Below, piece by piece: positions 25,005-33,496 of a stretch of DNA of 64,000 nucleotides; positions within the stretch are counted from its first letter, which is position 1; each line of letters starts with the position of its first letter. The stretch covers positions 558,001 through 622,000 of the forward strand of contig NZ_CP048437.1 of the NCBI RefSeq assembly GCF_010509575.1. The letters run 5' to 3'. The notes beneath the pieces were generated by a model. The model made no database searches and had not been told where the DNA came from. It saw only the letters and a list, made by a program, of their open reading frames with translations. The stretch comes from Faecalibacterium duncaniae. GTDB taxonomy: Bacteria; Bacillota; Clostridia; Oscillospirales; Ruminococcaceae. The position numbers and the translations under genes are program-made.

Positions 25005-26915
25005 ATGGAAATTCGTCTTGCCAAAACCGCTGGCTTCTGCTTTGGCGTGAACCGCGCGGTGGAGCTGACCTACAATCTGCTGAACGAGGGTCATAAGGTG
25101 GCAACGCTGGGCCCGCTGATCCATAACCCGCAGGCGGTGGCCGATATGGAAAGGCGCGGTGCGCTGGTGGCTGATACCGTGGACGATATCCCCACCGGGT
25201 ACGAGGTCATCATCCGCAGCCACGGCGTGCCCCGCACCATCTATGATACTTTGGAGCAGCGCGGCCTTGTTTACCACGATGCCACCTGCCCCTTTGTGAA
25301 GAAGATCCAGAGCATTGCCGCCCGGGCCGAGGCCGAGGGCGCGGTGCTTCTGGTGGCCGGTGATGCTGCCCACCCCGAGGTGCAGGGTATCGTGGGCCAT
25401 ACCCGGGGAGAGGTATTTGTGTTCAGCGATCTGGACGAGCTGAAGGCCTGGAAAGGCCCTTCTGACCCCCAAAAGCCCATTTTTGCGGTTGCACAGACCA
25501 CATTTCAGGTAACAAAATGGCAAGAAAGTTCGGAGTTTCTCAAAAAAGCCTATACAAACGCCCGAATTTTTGATACAATATGTAATGCGACGTGGGCGAG
25601 GCAACAGGAAGCGGAAGACCTCAGCCAACAATGCGACATCATTGTTGTCATTGGCGGTCATCATTCTTCCAATACCCAAAAGCTGGTACAGGTCGCCGCA
25701 AAGCATACGAAAGCCGTGACGGTCGAGACAGCGAGCGAACTTCGGCCGGAATGGTTTGCAGATGTAAAAACGGCGGGCGTAACAGCAGGGGCTTCAACGC
25801 CATCGTCTATTATTGAGGAGGTACTTAACAGTATGAGCGCAGAAATCAATGACAGCATGAGCTTCGAGGAGATGCTGAACGCATCCGAGGAGAAGCGTGT
25901 TCATGCAGGCAGTATTGTGAAAGGAATCGTGACCAGCATCTCTGCCAACGAGATCCAGGTGGATATCGGAGCCAAGCAGACCGGCTTTGTCAAGCTGAGC
26001 GAGCTGACCGATGATTCCTCCGCCAAGGTCGAAGACCTGGTGAAGGTTGGCGATGAGCTGGACCTCATCGTCGAGAAGGTTATGGACCAGGACGGCGTTA
26101 TCCAGCTCTCCCGCAAGAAGCTCGCATCTCGCAAGGGCATGGAAGAGATCGCCAAGGCTGCTGAATCCGGCGAGGTCGTCGAGGGCGATGTCACCGAGTT
26201 CAACAAGGGCGGCGTTGTCGTCAACGTCAAGGGTGTTAAGGTGTTCGTTCCCCGTTCTCAGGCCACGATGCGCCGTGACGAGGACTACACTGCTCTGGTT
26301 GGCCAGCATGTCCAGCTGGTTGTTACCGAGTGCTCCGGCCGCAAGATCGTCGGCAGCATCAACAAGGTCACCGCTGAGCAGAACAAGGCAAAGCGTGAGG
26401 AGTTCTGGGCAAATGTCGAGGTGGGCAAGACCTACACCGGCGTTGTCAAGAGCCTGACCTCTTACGGTGCATTCGTCGATATCGGCGGTGTGGACGGCCT
26501 GTGCCACATCAGCGAGCTGAGCTGGAACCGCATCAAGCATCCCTCCGAGGTTGTCTCCGTTGGTGACACCATCGAAGTGTATGTGAAGGACATCGACACC
26601 GAGAACCACAAGGTCTCTCTGGGCTACAAGAAGGCTGAGGACAACCCCTGGGAGCAGCTGAAGAACAACTACCCCATCGGCAGCACCTTCCATGCTCCGG
26701 TCGTGTCCCTGACCAAGTTCGGTGCATTCGTCCGCATCCTGCCGGGTGTTGACGGTCTGGTCCACATCAGCGAGATCAGCAATGATCGCGTTGAGAAGGT
26801 CTCCGACGCACTGAAGGTCGGCGATATGGTCGATGTGAAGCTGCTGGATGTTGACTTCGACAAGAAGCGCATCAGCCTGTCCATGAAGGCTCTGCTGAAC
26901 GACGACGCTGAGTAA
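25005..26915 (+). CDS. ispH-rpsA: Fused HMBPP reductase (IspH) and ribosomal protein S1
   Basis: One 636-aa frame joins two proteins. Residues 1 to about 275 are IspH, the [4Fe-4S] enzyme of the last non-mevalonate isoprenoid step; the three ligand Cys are seen in [18 protein letters not shown] and [10 protein letters not shown]. From about 278 on come four S1 RNA-binding domains (repeats such as [21 protein letters not shown] and [20 protein letters not shown]), an S1-like protein. The same fusion is known in other clostridia. A strong AGGAGG (25818-25823) before the in-frame ATG at 25834, just where S1 begins, could let S1 also be made alone. Codon use changes sharply between about 25480 and 25835. 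Confidence 0.93.
   Translation: MEIRLAKTAGFCFGVNRAVELTYNLLNEGHKVATLGPLIHNPQAVADMERRGALVADTVDDIPTGYEVIIRSHGVPRTIYDTLEQRGLVYHDATCPFVKKIQSIAARAEAEGAVLLVAGDAAHPEVQGIVGHTRGEVFVFSDLDELKAWKGPSDPQKPIFAVAQTTFQVTKWQESSEFLKKAYTNARIFDTICNATWARQQEAEDLSQQCDIIVVIGGHHSSNTQKLVQVAAKHTKAVTVETASELRPEWFADVKTAGVTAGASTPSSIIEEVLNSMSAEINDSMSFEEMLNASEEKRVHAGSIVKGIVTSISANEIQVDIGAKQTGFVKLSELTDDSSAKVEDLVKVGDELDLIVEKVMDQDGVIQLSRKKLASRKGMEEIAKAAESGEVVEGDVTEFNKGGVVVNVKGVKVFVPRSQATMRRDEDYTALVGQHVQLVVTECSGRKIVGSINKVTAEQNKAKREEFWANVEVGKTYTGVVKSLTSYGAFVDIGGVDGLCHISELSWNRIKHPSEVVSVGDTIEVYVKDIDTENHKVSLGYKKAEDNPWEQLKNNYPIGSTFHAPVVSLTKFGAFVRILPGVDGLVHISEISNDRVEKVSDALKVGDMVDVKLLDVDFDKKRISLSMKALLNDDAE
25818..25836 (+). promoter_or_regulatory. 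Internal ribosome-binding site at the IspH-S1 junction
   Basis: AGGAGG is followed after about 11 bases by an in-frame ATG (25834) that begins [15 protein letters not shown], a normal S1 N-terminus. The bases also encode Glu-Glu in the fusion. Confidence 0.55.
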
Positions 26916-26954
26916 TCAGTCCGTGGTTCGCTGAGTTTCAGACACAATGCGACT

Positions 26955-26995
26955 ACAGCCCCGTTGCCGGGTAACGGCGGCGGGGCTGTTTTTAT
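26955..26995 (+). terminator. Terminator of ispH-rpsA
   Basis: ACAGCCCCG pairs with CGGGGCTGT, with an inner CCGTT/AACGG stem, followed by TTTTATT. Confidence 0.9.
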
Positions 26996-27005
26996 TAACA
27001 AAGCC

Positions 27006-27623
27006 ATGATAAAATTTTTTAAAAAGCACTGGGAGGTCATCTCCTACCTGATCTTCGGCGTGCTGACCACCCTGCTGAATATTGTGCTGTACGCCCTGTT
27101 CAACAGGCTGTTCGGCTACACCGCCGCCAACAGCTGGGGCAATGTGCTGGACAACATCCTCTGCATCCTGTTTGCCTACGCCACCAACCGGGCCTTTGTG
27201 TTCAACAGCAAGACCAGAGGCAGGGCGATGGCAAAGGAGTTTGGTGCATTTGTCACCTGCCGTCTGGGTACAATGCTGCTGGACACTGCAATTATGCTGG
27301 TGCTGGGCAATCTGCTGGCGGCCCAGGGCGCAGCGCTGATGGACGAGCTGATGCAGGGGGTGCTGAGCGTGGTGGCCCACTGGCTTGGCCCGGATACGGC
27401 CATACAGATGGCAGCCTCCTATGCAGGCACACCGGCGGGGGTCACGGATGGCTCTGCCGCTATTGCCGTCATCGGCGGTGCAGACGGCCCCACGGCAATC
27501 TTCGTTACCAGCCGCTACAATGCGCAGGCGCTGTGGGGGCTGTGCGTCAAGGTGTTCTCGAATGTGATCGTTGTGGTGCTGAACTATGTGTTCAGCAAGC
27601 TGATCATCTTTAAGAAAAAGTAA
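27006..27623 (+). CDS. GtrA family membrane protein with a GGADGPT insert
   Basis: A 205-aa protein with four membrane segments (about residues 10-30, 42-60, 82-102 and 178-198), the GtrA fold linked to flipping or handling of polyprenyl-linked sugars. Between segments three and four there is an added region with IAVIGGADGPTAIFV, a motif otherwise known from the beta subunit of sodium-pumping decarboxylases. The ATG at 27006 has no clear ribosome site and follows the upstream terminator by only 10 bases; a TTG at 26964 lies inside that terminator. Promoter not seen. Confidence 0.8.
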   Translation: MIKFFKKHWEVISYLIFGVLTTLLNIVLYALFNRLFGYTAANSWGNVLDNILCILFAYATNRAFVFNSKTRGRAMAKEFGAFVTCRLGTMLLDTAIMLVLGNLLAAQGAALMDELMQGVLSVVAHWLGPDTAIQMAASYAGTPAGVTDGSAAIAVIGGADGPTAIFVTSRYNAQALWGLCVKVFSNVIVVVLNYVFSKLIIFKKK

Positions 27624-27741
27624 CTCCCTCTGTCTGCACCTACGGTGCAGCCACCTCCCTCTGGGAGGGAGGCATTGCCTTGCATTTGCCGACAAGGCTC
27701 CCTCTCAGAGGGAGCTGTCACCGAAGGTGACTGAGGGAGTT
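27622..27741. repeat. Dispersed double-hairpin repeat, full copy
   Basis: Ends AACTCCCTCTGTC and inverted GACTGAGGGAGTT. Hairpins: CTGCACCTACGGTGCAG, CCTCCCTCTGGGAGGGAGG, CTCCCTCTCAGAGGGAG and GTCACCGAAGGTGAC. Confidence 0.88.
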
Positions 27742-27772
27742 TTAAGTAACAAAACAATGGAGGTACGGTATT

Positions 27773-27910
27773 ATGAAACGTGGTCTGAAAGGTTTTGCAT
27801 TCCTGGTTTCCGGTCTTGTTCTGGGCATCATTGGTGCCACCGCATCCGTAACGGCAATTGCCCTGAGCGCTGTGGGCATGGCAAAGGTCCGCCGTGCCAG
27901 CAAGAATTGA
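27773..27910 (+). CDS. 45-aa small membrane protein
   Basis: A short frame starting MKRGLKGFAFLVSGLVLGII with a long hydrophobic, Ala/Gly/Val-rich stretch (about residues 8-36) and a basic end (KVRRASKN). AATGGAGG precedes the ATG by 9 bases. Codon use matches the neighbours. It ends 16 bases before deoC and is probably on the same transcript. I do not recognise it. Confidence 0.65.
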   Translation: MKRGLKGFAFLVSGLVLGIIGATASVTAIALSAVGMAKVRRASKN

Positions 27911-27926
27911 TGGAGGAAAATAATAT

Positions 27927-28592
27927 ATGACCCGTGAAGAAATCCTCTCCCATGTCGATCATACCCTGCTGAAGCCTGAGGCCACCTGGCCCCAGATCCA
28001 GACCATCTGTGACGAGGCCATTGCCAACCACACCGCATCCGTCTGCATCAACACCTGCTATGTAAAGCAGGCGGTTGAGTATATGGCGGGCCGCATCCCG
28101 GTGTGCTGCGTGGTGGGCTTCCCTCTGGGTGCTATGGATACCGCCAGCAAGGCCTTTGAGGCCAAGACTGCCATTGAGAACGGCGCTGCCGAGGTGGACA
28201 TGGTCATCAACATCGGCCGCCTGAAGAACAAGGAATACGATGCTGTCCGTGAGGACATCCGTGCCGTCAAGCAGGCTGTGGGCGACAAGGTGCTCAAGGT
28301 CATCATTGAGACCTGTCTGCTGACCGACGAGGAAAAGGAAAAGATGTGCGACATCGTCTGCGAGGCAGGCGCTGACTACATCAAGACCAGCACCGGCTTC
28401 TCCACCGCAGGCGCTACCTTCCACGATGTGGAGCTGATGGTCAAGGGCGTGCATGGCCGCTGCAAGGTCAAGGCTGCCGGCGGCATCTCCACCGTGGAGG
28501 ATATGGAAAAGTTCCTCGCTCTGGGCGCAGACCGTCTGGGCACCTCCAGGGCGGTCAAGCTGCTGAACGGCGAACAGGCTAAGGGTTACTAA
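27927..28592 (+). CDS. deoC: Deoxyribose-phosphate aldolase
   Basis: Cleaves 2-deoxyribose 5-phosphate to glyceraldehyde 3-phosphate and acetaldehyde in deoxynucleoside breakdown. 221 aa, normal TIM-barrel length. The Schiff-base Lys lies in ADYIKTSTGFS (near residue 151), the accessory Lys in KVKAAGGI (near 180), and the Asp in VDMVINIG (near 90). TGGAGG precedes the ATG. No other deo genes are adjacent. Confidence 0.95.
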   Translation: MTREEILSHVDHTLLKPEATWPQIQTICDEAIANHTASVCINTCYVKQAVEYMAGRIPVCCVVGFPLGAMDTASKAFEAKTAIENGAAEVDMVINIGRLKNKEYDAVREDIRAVKQAVGDKVLKVIIETCLLTDEEKEKMCDIVCEAGADYIKTSTGFSTAGATFHDVELMVKGVHGRCKVKAAGGISTVEDMEKFLALGADRLGTSRAVKLLNGEQAKGY

Positions 28593-28674
28593 GAGAGCTT
28601 CGGGAAACTCCCGGTACTTCTAGGGGAAATCCTAATCAATTTCGTTGAGATGTCTAAAAAGAGTGATACTCTTC

Positions 28675-28703
28675 TTGACAATCTGACGAAGAGATGATAA
28701 GAT
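28675..28703 (+). promoter_or_regulatory. Promoter of metK
   Basis: TTGACA (28675-28680) and TAAGAT (28698-28703), 17-base spacer, upstream of the riboswitch. Confidence 0.82.
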
Positions 28704-28729
28704 ATCTCTCGGAAAACAACTGAATACCG

Positions 28730-28866
28730 ACTTATCAAGAGCGGCTGAGGGGACAGGCCCTGTGAAGCCCGACAACCTGTGCGAAAGCATAAGGTGCCAA
28801 ATCCTGCGGGAAACCGAAAGATAAGAGTGCAAACGCTCAGAGCTTCGGTTCTGAGCGTTTTTGTTT
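28730..28866 (+). promoter_or_regulatory. SAM-I riboswitch (S-box) with terminator
   Basis: The aptamer starts ACTTATCAAGAG and closes with GATAAGAG (P1). In between are AGCGGCTGAGGGGACAGGCC, TGAAGCCCGACAACC and GGTGCCAAATCCTGC, the conserved S-box cores. It is followed by AAACGCTCAGA / TCTGAGCGTTT and TTTGTTT (28830-28866), the expression-platform terminator. High SAM should stop transcription before metK. Confidence 0.95.
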
Positions 28867-28931
28867 GCGCAAACTTGATGGACGTGTATGAAGCTGTGCA
28901 AGATTCACCACACACATGGAGGACAAAATTT

Positions 28932-30086
28932 ATGGCAAGACACCTGTTTACTTCTGAGTCCGTCACCGAGGGACATCCGGACAAGATCTGCGACCAGATC
29001 TCCGATGCTATCCTGGACGAGATCCTGACCCACGATCCCGATGCCCGCGTGGCCTGCGAGACCTGCGCTTCCACCGGTCTGGTCCACATCATGGGCGAGA
29101 TCACCACCAACTGCTATGTCGATTTCCAGAAGATCGTCCGCGAGGTCATCTCTGACATCGGTTACACCCGTGCAAAGTACGGCTTTGACGCTGACACCTG
29201 CGCTGTTATCTCCAACATCGACGGCCAGAGCCCCGATATCGCACTGGGCACCAACGACCAGGTCGGCGGTGCCGGTGACCAGGGCATGATGTTCGGCTAT
29301 GCCTGCGATGAGACCCCTGAGCTGATGCCCATGCCCATCAGCCTGGCTCACAAGCTGGCCAAGAAGCTGACCGAGGTGCGCAAGAGCGGCGAGCTGGATT
29401 ACCTGCGCCCGGATGGCAAGAGCCAGGTCACCGTGGAGTACGACGAGAACAACAAGCCCATCCGCGTGGATGCAGTCGTCATCTCCAGCCAGCACAGCGA
29501 GAGCGTGACCATGGAGCAGCTCCGGGCCGATATCATGGAGAAGGTCATCAAGGCCACCATCCCTGCCGAGCTGCTGGATGAGAACACCAAGTACTACATC
29601 AACCCCACCGGCCGCTTTGTTGTGGGCGGCCCGCAGGGTGACAGCGGCCTGACCGGCCGCAAGATCATCGTTGACACTTACGGCGGCTACGCCCGCCACG
29701 GCGGCGGCGCATTCTCCGGCAAGGACCCCAGCAAGGTGGACCGCAGTGCCGCTTACGCAACCCGCTGGGTTGCCAAGAACATCGTGGCTGCCGGTCTGGC
29801 CAAGCAGTGTGAGGTGCAGGTGGCCTACGCCATCGGCGTGGCAAAGCCTGTGTCCATCATGGTGGATACCTTTGGCACCGGCACCGTGGCCGATGAGAAG
29901 ATCGAGCAGGCAGTGGAGAAGGTCTTTGACCTGACCCCCGCTGCCATCATCCGTGACCTCGGCCTGCGGAAGCCCATCTACCGCAAGCTGGCCGCCTACG
30001 GCCACATGGGCCGCGAGGATCTGGGCGTGAAGTGGGAGAACACCGACCGCGTGGATGAGCTCAAGGCCGCTGTTGCAGCGCTGTAA
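28932..30086 (+). CDS. metK: S-adenosylmethionine synthetase
   Basis: Makes SAM from methionine and ATP. 384 aa, normal length. [10 protein letters not shown] at the N-terminus binds the methionine and metal. [10 protein letters not shown] (near residue 115) and [16 protein letters not shown] (near 255) are the family signatures. The ATG at 28932 follows TGGAGG; a longer frame starting at 28779 would run through the riboswitch terminator and is rejected. It sits under a SAM-I riboswitch, giving feedback from its own product. Confidence 0.97.
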   Translation: MARHLFTSESVTEGHPDKICDQISDAILDEILTHDPDARVACETCASTGLVHIMGEITTNCYVDFQKIVREVISDIGYTRAKYGFDADTCAVISNIDGQSPDIALGTNDQVGGAGDQGMMFGYACDETPELMPMPISLAHKLAKKLTEVRKSGELDYLRPDGKSQVTVEYDENNKPIRVDAVVISSQHSESVTMEQLRADIMEKVIKATIPAELLDENTKYYINPTGRFVVGGPQGDSGLTGRKIIVDTYGGYARHGGGAFSGKDPSKVDRSAAYATRWVAKNIVAAGLAKQCEVQVAYAIGVAKPVSIMVDTFGTGTVADEKIEQAVEKVFDLTPAAIIRDLGLRKPIYRKLAAYGHMGREDLGVKWENTDRVDELKAAVAAL

Positions 30087-30097
30087 AACTGAAACGC

Positions 30098-30134
30098 AAA
30101 GCGCCCTGTACCGTGAAAGGTGCAGGGCGCTTTT
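30098..30134 (+). terminator. Terminator of metK
   Basis: AAAGCGCCCTGTACC with GGTGCAGGGCGCTTTT over a short loop. Confidence 0.92.
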
Positions 30135-30150
30135 CTATGGTGGGCGGCAG

Positions 30151-30200
30151 ACAAACAAAAAACGCTCCCCCGTGCAGGTGGGAAAGCGTTTTTTGTTTGT
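30151..30200. terminator. Second, two-way terminator after metK
   Basis: ACAAACAAAAAACGCT is matched by AAGCGTTTTTTGTTTGT, with a GC-rich inner part. It is symmetrical enough to work on both strands. Confidence 0.8.
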
Positions 30201-30505
30201 CCTTTTCAGGACAGGGTAAATGATAAGAAGGTAAATGAAGAAAATAGCATAATAATAGAAGGATGAACAACAGGAGTACCGGAGAGGAAAGCGCGTCGTT
30301 TCGCTTTGTATCCAACTGACGCTCCTGTTGGATACAAGATAACACTTTTCACAGAAAAATACAAGAGCTTTTTTGAAAAAAGTTCTCTTGTTCGAGCAAA
30401 AAATGTAATTTTGTCACAACGCACAAAAATGGGAGAGATGCGTTTGGCAAAGTGATGAAACAAGCACGGGCTGGGGCGTGGGTACAGAATTGCAGAAGCT
30501 GATTC
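30201..30505. other. AT-rich gap with two strong inverted repeats
   Basis: About 300 bases without a gene, more AT-rich than its surroundings. It contains TTGTATCCAAC/GTTGGATACAA (30306-30337, perfect 11-bp arms) and a long A/T stem from ACAAGAG to CTCTTGT (30361-30391). Neither has a T run that would make it an ordinary terminator. No ORF with a ribosome site was found. Confidence 0.55.
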
Positions 30506-30534
30506 TTTACAACGGGATGCGGCTGTGTTATGAT
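30506..30534 (+). promoter_or_regulatory. Promoter of the MATE gene
   Basis: TTTACA (30506-30511) and TATGAT (30529-30534), 17-base spacer. Confidence 0.75.
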
Positions 30535-30608
30535 GGATACATCTATGAGAAAAGGACGCTCTGTGGCCCGGAAGGGCAGAAAAGGTGTGGGAAGAAGTGA
30601 GGAATAGA

Positions 30609-31982
30609 ATGGAACATACGATCACACAAAACAAGGCCCCGTGCTTTGGCGGGCGGGCCCCGCTGTTCAGCCAGCGTGACCTGCTCAGGCTGGTGGGGCC
30701 GCTGCTGGTGGAGCAGCTGCTGGCCGTGACGGTGGGCATGGCCGATACCATGATGGTCTCCCGCTGCGGCGAAGCCGCCATCTCGGGTGTCAGCCTGGTG
30801 GATATGATCAACAACCTCATCATCGTGCTGTTTGCGGCGCTGGCCACCGGCGGCGCGGTGGTGGTCAGCCAGTATCTGGGTGCAAAGGAGCAGAAGCACG
30901 CCAACGCAAGCTCGGGTCAGCTGATCCTGCTCAGCGCTCTGCTGGGCGTGGGTGTGGGGGTGTTCTGCTTTGTGCTGGCCCGCCCCATGATCCGGCTGTG
31001 CTATGGCAGTATCGATGCCGACGTACTGGAGGCCGGTGTGCTCTACCTGCGCATCACGGCGGTCAGCTACCCGTTCCTGGCCATGTACAATGCCGGTGCT
31101 GCGCTCTTCCGCAGCATGGGCAACTCCAAAATCTCCATGCAGATCAGCATCCTGATGAACATCATCAACATCGTGGGCAATGCGGTCTGCATCTTTGTGC
31201 TGGGCATGGGCGTGGACGGCGTTGCCTGGCCCAGCGTCCTCTCCCGTGCTGTGGCGGCGGTGCTCATCCTGAACCGCTGCTACCAGAAGGGCCACATGCT
31301 CACCGTGCCCAAAACGATCCGGCTGGATGGCCGGATGGCAAAGCGCATCCTGGGCATCGGCATCCCGTCTGCCTTTGAGAACAGCCTGTTCCAGGCGGGC
31401 CGCATTCTGGTGGTGAGCATGATCTCCACCTTCGGCACCGTGCAGATCGCCGCCAATGCCGTGGCAAACAATCTGGACGGCATGGGCTGCATCCCGGGGC
31501 AGGCCATTGGTCTGGCCATGATCACGGTGGTGGGCCGCTGCGTTGGCGCAGGGGACAATGAACAGACCGTTTTCTACACCCGCAAGCTGCTGCTCTGGGC
31601 CTACATCTCTATGGGGATCTTCAACGGCGGCATCCTGCTCTTCCTCAAGCCGCTGGTGGGCATCTACGCTCTCTCCGGTGAGACCATGGCGCTGGCCATC
31701 CTGCTGGTGCAGATCCACGCGGGCAGCGGCCTGTTCCTGTGGCCGGCCTCCTTTGTTCTGCCCAACGCCCTGCGCGCGGCCAACGATGTGAAATTTACCA
31801 TGGTGGTCTCTGTGCTCAGCATGGCCATCTGGCGGCTGGGGTTCAGCTACCTGCTCTGTGTCAGGATGGGCTGGGGCGCTGTGGGTGTCTGGATCGCCAT
31901 GGTCATTGACTGGGTCTGCCGTGTCATCTGCTTTGTGGCGCGCATGAAGAGCGGCGCATGGAAAACAAAATATCAGGCATAA
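30609..31982 (+). CDS. MATE family efflux transporter
   Basis: A 457-aa integral membrane protein with about 12 membrane segments in two homologous halves, as in the MATE (NorM/DinF) family of cation-driven drug and metabolite exporters. Typical stretches are MADTMMVSRCGEAAISGVSL (near residue 45) and the equivalent QIAANAVANNLDGMG in the second half. The ATG at 30609 follows GAGG by 7 bases; an in-frame GTG lies 24 bases upstream. Only 14 bases separate it from the exonuclease gene. Confidence 0.92.
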   Translation: MEHTITQNKAPCFGGRAPLFSQRDLLRLVGPLLVEQLLAVTVGMADTMMVSRCGEAAISGVSLVDMINNLIIVLFAALATGGAVVVSQYLGAKEQKHANASSGQLILLSALLGVGVGVFCFVLARPMIRLCYGSIDADVLEAGVLYLRITAVSYPFLAMYNAGAALFRSMGNSKISMQISILMNIINIVGNAVCIFVLGMGVDGVAWPSVLSRAVAAVLILNRCYQKGHMLTVPKTIRLDGRMAKRILGIGIPSAFENSLFQAGRILVVSMISTFGTVQIAANAVANNLDGMGCIPGQAIGLAMITVVGRCVGAGDNEQTVFYTRKLLLWAYISMGIFNGGILLFLKPLVGIYALSGETMALAILLVQIHAGSGLFLWPASFVLPNALRAANDVKFTMVVSVLSMAIWRLGFSYLLCVRMGWGAVGVWIAMVIDWVCRVICFVARMKSGAWKTKYQA

Positions 31983-31996
31983 GAAAGGAACAGGAT

Positions 31997-32749
31997 ATGA
32001 AACTGATCAGCTGGAACGTCAACGGCCTGCGGGCCTGCCTGACCCACGATTTTGCAGCAAGCTTCGCGGCGCTGGATGCCGACATCTTCTCGGTGCAGGA
32101 GACCAAGATGCAGCCGGGGCAGGCTGATTTTGCCCCCGAGGGCTACACCGAGTACACCTACTCTGCCGAGAAAAAGGGCTACTCCGGCACGGCCTGCTGG
32201 TGCAAAACGGCCCCGCTGGCCGTGACCACCGGCATCGGCAGGGAGGAGCACGACCACGAGGGCCGGGTGCTGACGCTGGAATATCCCGGCTTCTATCTGG
32301 TCAACTGCTACACGCCCAACAGCCAGGACGGCCTGAAGCGGCTGGACTACCGCATGACCTGGGAGGATGCGTTCCGGGCCTACCTGCTGGAGTTGGACGC
32401 AAAAAAGCCGGTCATCCTCTGCGGTGACCTGAACGTGGCCCACACCGAGATCGACATCAAGAATGCGAAGACCAACCGGATGAGCGCGGGCTTCACTGAC
32501 CAGGAGCGGGCCAAGATGACTGAGCTGCTGGCGGCGGGCTTTACCGACACCTTCCGCGCTGTCCACCCGGACGAGGTGAAGTACAGCTGGTGGAGCTACC
32601 GCTTCCACGCCCGGGAAAAGAACGCGGGCTGGCGCATTGATTATTTCATCGTTTCAAACCGCATCGCCGACAAGGTGACCGCTGCCGAGATCCACAACGA
32701 GGTGTTCGGTTCCGACCACTGCCCGGTGGAGCTGGTCATCGACCTGTAA
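31997..32749 (+). CDS. xth: Exodeoxyribonuclease III / AP endonuclease
   Basis: A DNA-repair phosphodiesterase of the EEP fold, 250 aa. Visible catalytic motifs: ISWNVNGLRA (N-terminus), QETKM with the metal-binding Glu (near residue 35), GDLNVAHTEIDI (near 148) and the final GSDHCPV with the catalytic His. Members cut abasic sites and remove 3' blocks. The ATG follows AAGGAACAGGA. It probably shares the MATE promoter. Confidence 0.95.
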   Translation: MKLISWNVNGLRACLTHDFAASFAALDADIFSVQETKMQPGQADFAPEGYTEYTYSAEKKGYSGTACWCKTAPLAVTTGIGREEHDHEGRVLTLEYPGFYLVNCYTPNSQDGLKRLDYRMTWEDAFRAYLLELDAKKPVILCGDLNVAHTEIDIKNAKTNRMSAGFTDQERAKMTELLAAGFTDTFRAVHPDEVKYSWWSYRFHAREKNAGWRIDYFIVSNRIADKVTAAEIHNEVFGSDHCPVELVIDL

Positions 32750-32788
32750 GCCGTTACGATCATGGTCTTATGATAAGGAGAAAACTGG

Positions 32789-33271
32789 ATGCTCAAGAAT
32801 TATCTGATGGTGTTTTTTGTCTCGATGGTGCCGGTCATTGAACTGCGCGGTGCCATTCCGATCGGGCTGGGCATGGGCCTGCCCGCCCTGCCCACCTATC
32901 TGGTCTGCGTGCTCGGCAATATGCTGCCGGTGCCCTTTATCTATCTGTTTGCCCGCAGGTTCCTCATCTGGGGCTACCACAAGCCGGTCATCGGGCCGGT
33001 GTGCAAGTTCTTCATCACCAAGGGAGAAATGGGCGGCCGCAAGCTGGAGGAAAAGGCCGGCAAGGGCCTGACCGTTGCCCTGCTGCTCTTTGTGGGAATC
33101 CCGCTGCCCGGCACCGGTGCCTGGACCGGTACGCTGGCAGCCTCCATTCTGGACATGAAGTTCAAGGATGTTCTCATTGCCTGTATGGGCGGTGTGCTGC
33201 TGGCGGGCATCATCATGGGTCTGGCCAGCGCCGGTGTGCTGGGCGCGGCCAGCAGCCTGTTTGCAGTGTGA
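32789..33271 (+). CDS. Small multidrug export-like membrane protein (COG2426)
   Basis: A 160-aa membrane protein with about four segments. ELRGAIPIGLGMGLP (near residue 20) and GIPLPGTGAWTGTLAAS (near 105) are the signature loops of the COG2426 / small multidrug export family (a DedA/SNARE-associated-like fold). The transport role is only assumed for the family. AAGGAG precedes the ATG. Confidence 0.85.
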   Translation: MLKNYLMVFFVSMVPVIELRGAIPIGLGMGLPALPTYLVCVLGNMLPVPFIYLFARRFLIWGYHKPVIGPVCKFFITKGEMGGRKLEEKAGKGLTVALLLFVGIPLPGTGAWTGTLAASILDMKFKDVLIACMGGVLLAGIIMGLASAGVLGAASSLFAV

Positions 33272-33284
33272 CAGATAGGAGAAT

Positions 33285-33399
33285 AAATCTCTCCGTCGCG
33301 GGCTTTGCCGCGACAGCTCCCCTGGTAGGGGAGCCGAGTCCTGCCCTCTCCTATTAAGAGAGGTGGCATTGAGCGATAGCGATGATGACGGAGAGGTTT
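33285..33399. repeat. Dispersed double-hairpin repeat, full copy
   Basis: Ends AAATCTCTCCGTC and inverted GACGGAGAGGTTT. Hairpins: GTCGCGGGCTTTGCCGCGAC, CTCCCCTGGTAGGGGAG, CCTCTCCTATTAAGAGAGG and a CATTGAGCGATAGCGATG stem. Confidence 0.87.
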
Positions 33400-33424
33400 C
33401 GTACAGAAGCAGGCTGCCGAAGGC

Positions 33425-33473
33425 TGGCAAAAGCGCTTTAAGTGTGTTACAATAAACAGTAACGTGTCGTTAC
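33425..33473 (+). promoter_or_regulatory. Promoter of pepV with a small dyad at the start site
   Basis: TGGCAA (33425-33430) and TACAAT (33448-33453), 17-base spacer. GTAACG-TGT-CGTTAC (33459-33473) covers the expected transcription start and could be an operator. Confidence 0.6.
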
Positions 33474-33496
33474 GACAAAGAAAGGACGAAGCAATC

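Noticed and set aside
26964..27005. TTG start at 26964 for the GtrA gene
   Set aside because: It lies inside the ispH-rpsA terminator stem and adds residues unlike the family N-terminus.
28779..28931. A longer metK start, 51 codons upstream
   Set aside because: It would be read through the SAM-I riboswitch and its terminator; the ATG at 28932 has TGGAGG and gives the family N-terminus.
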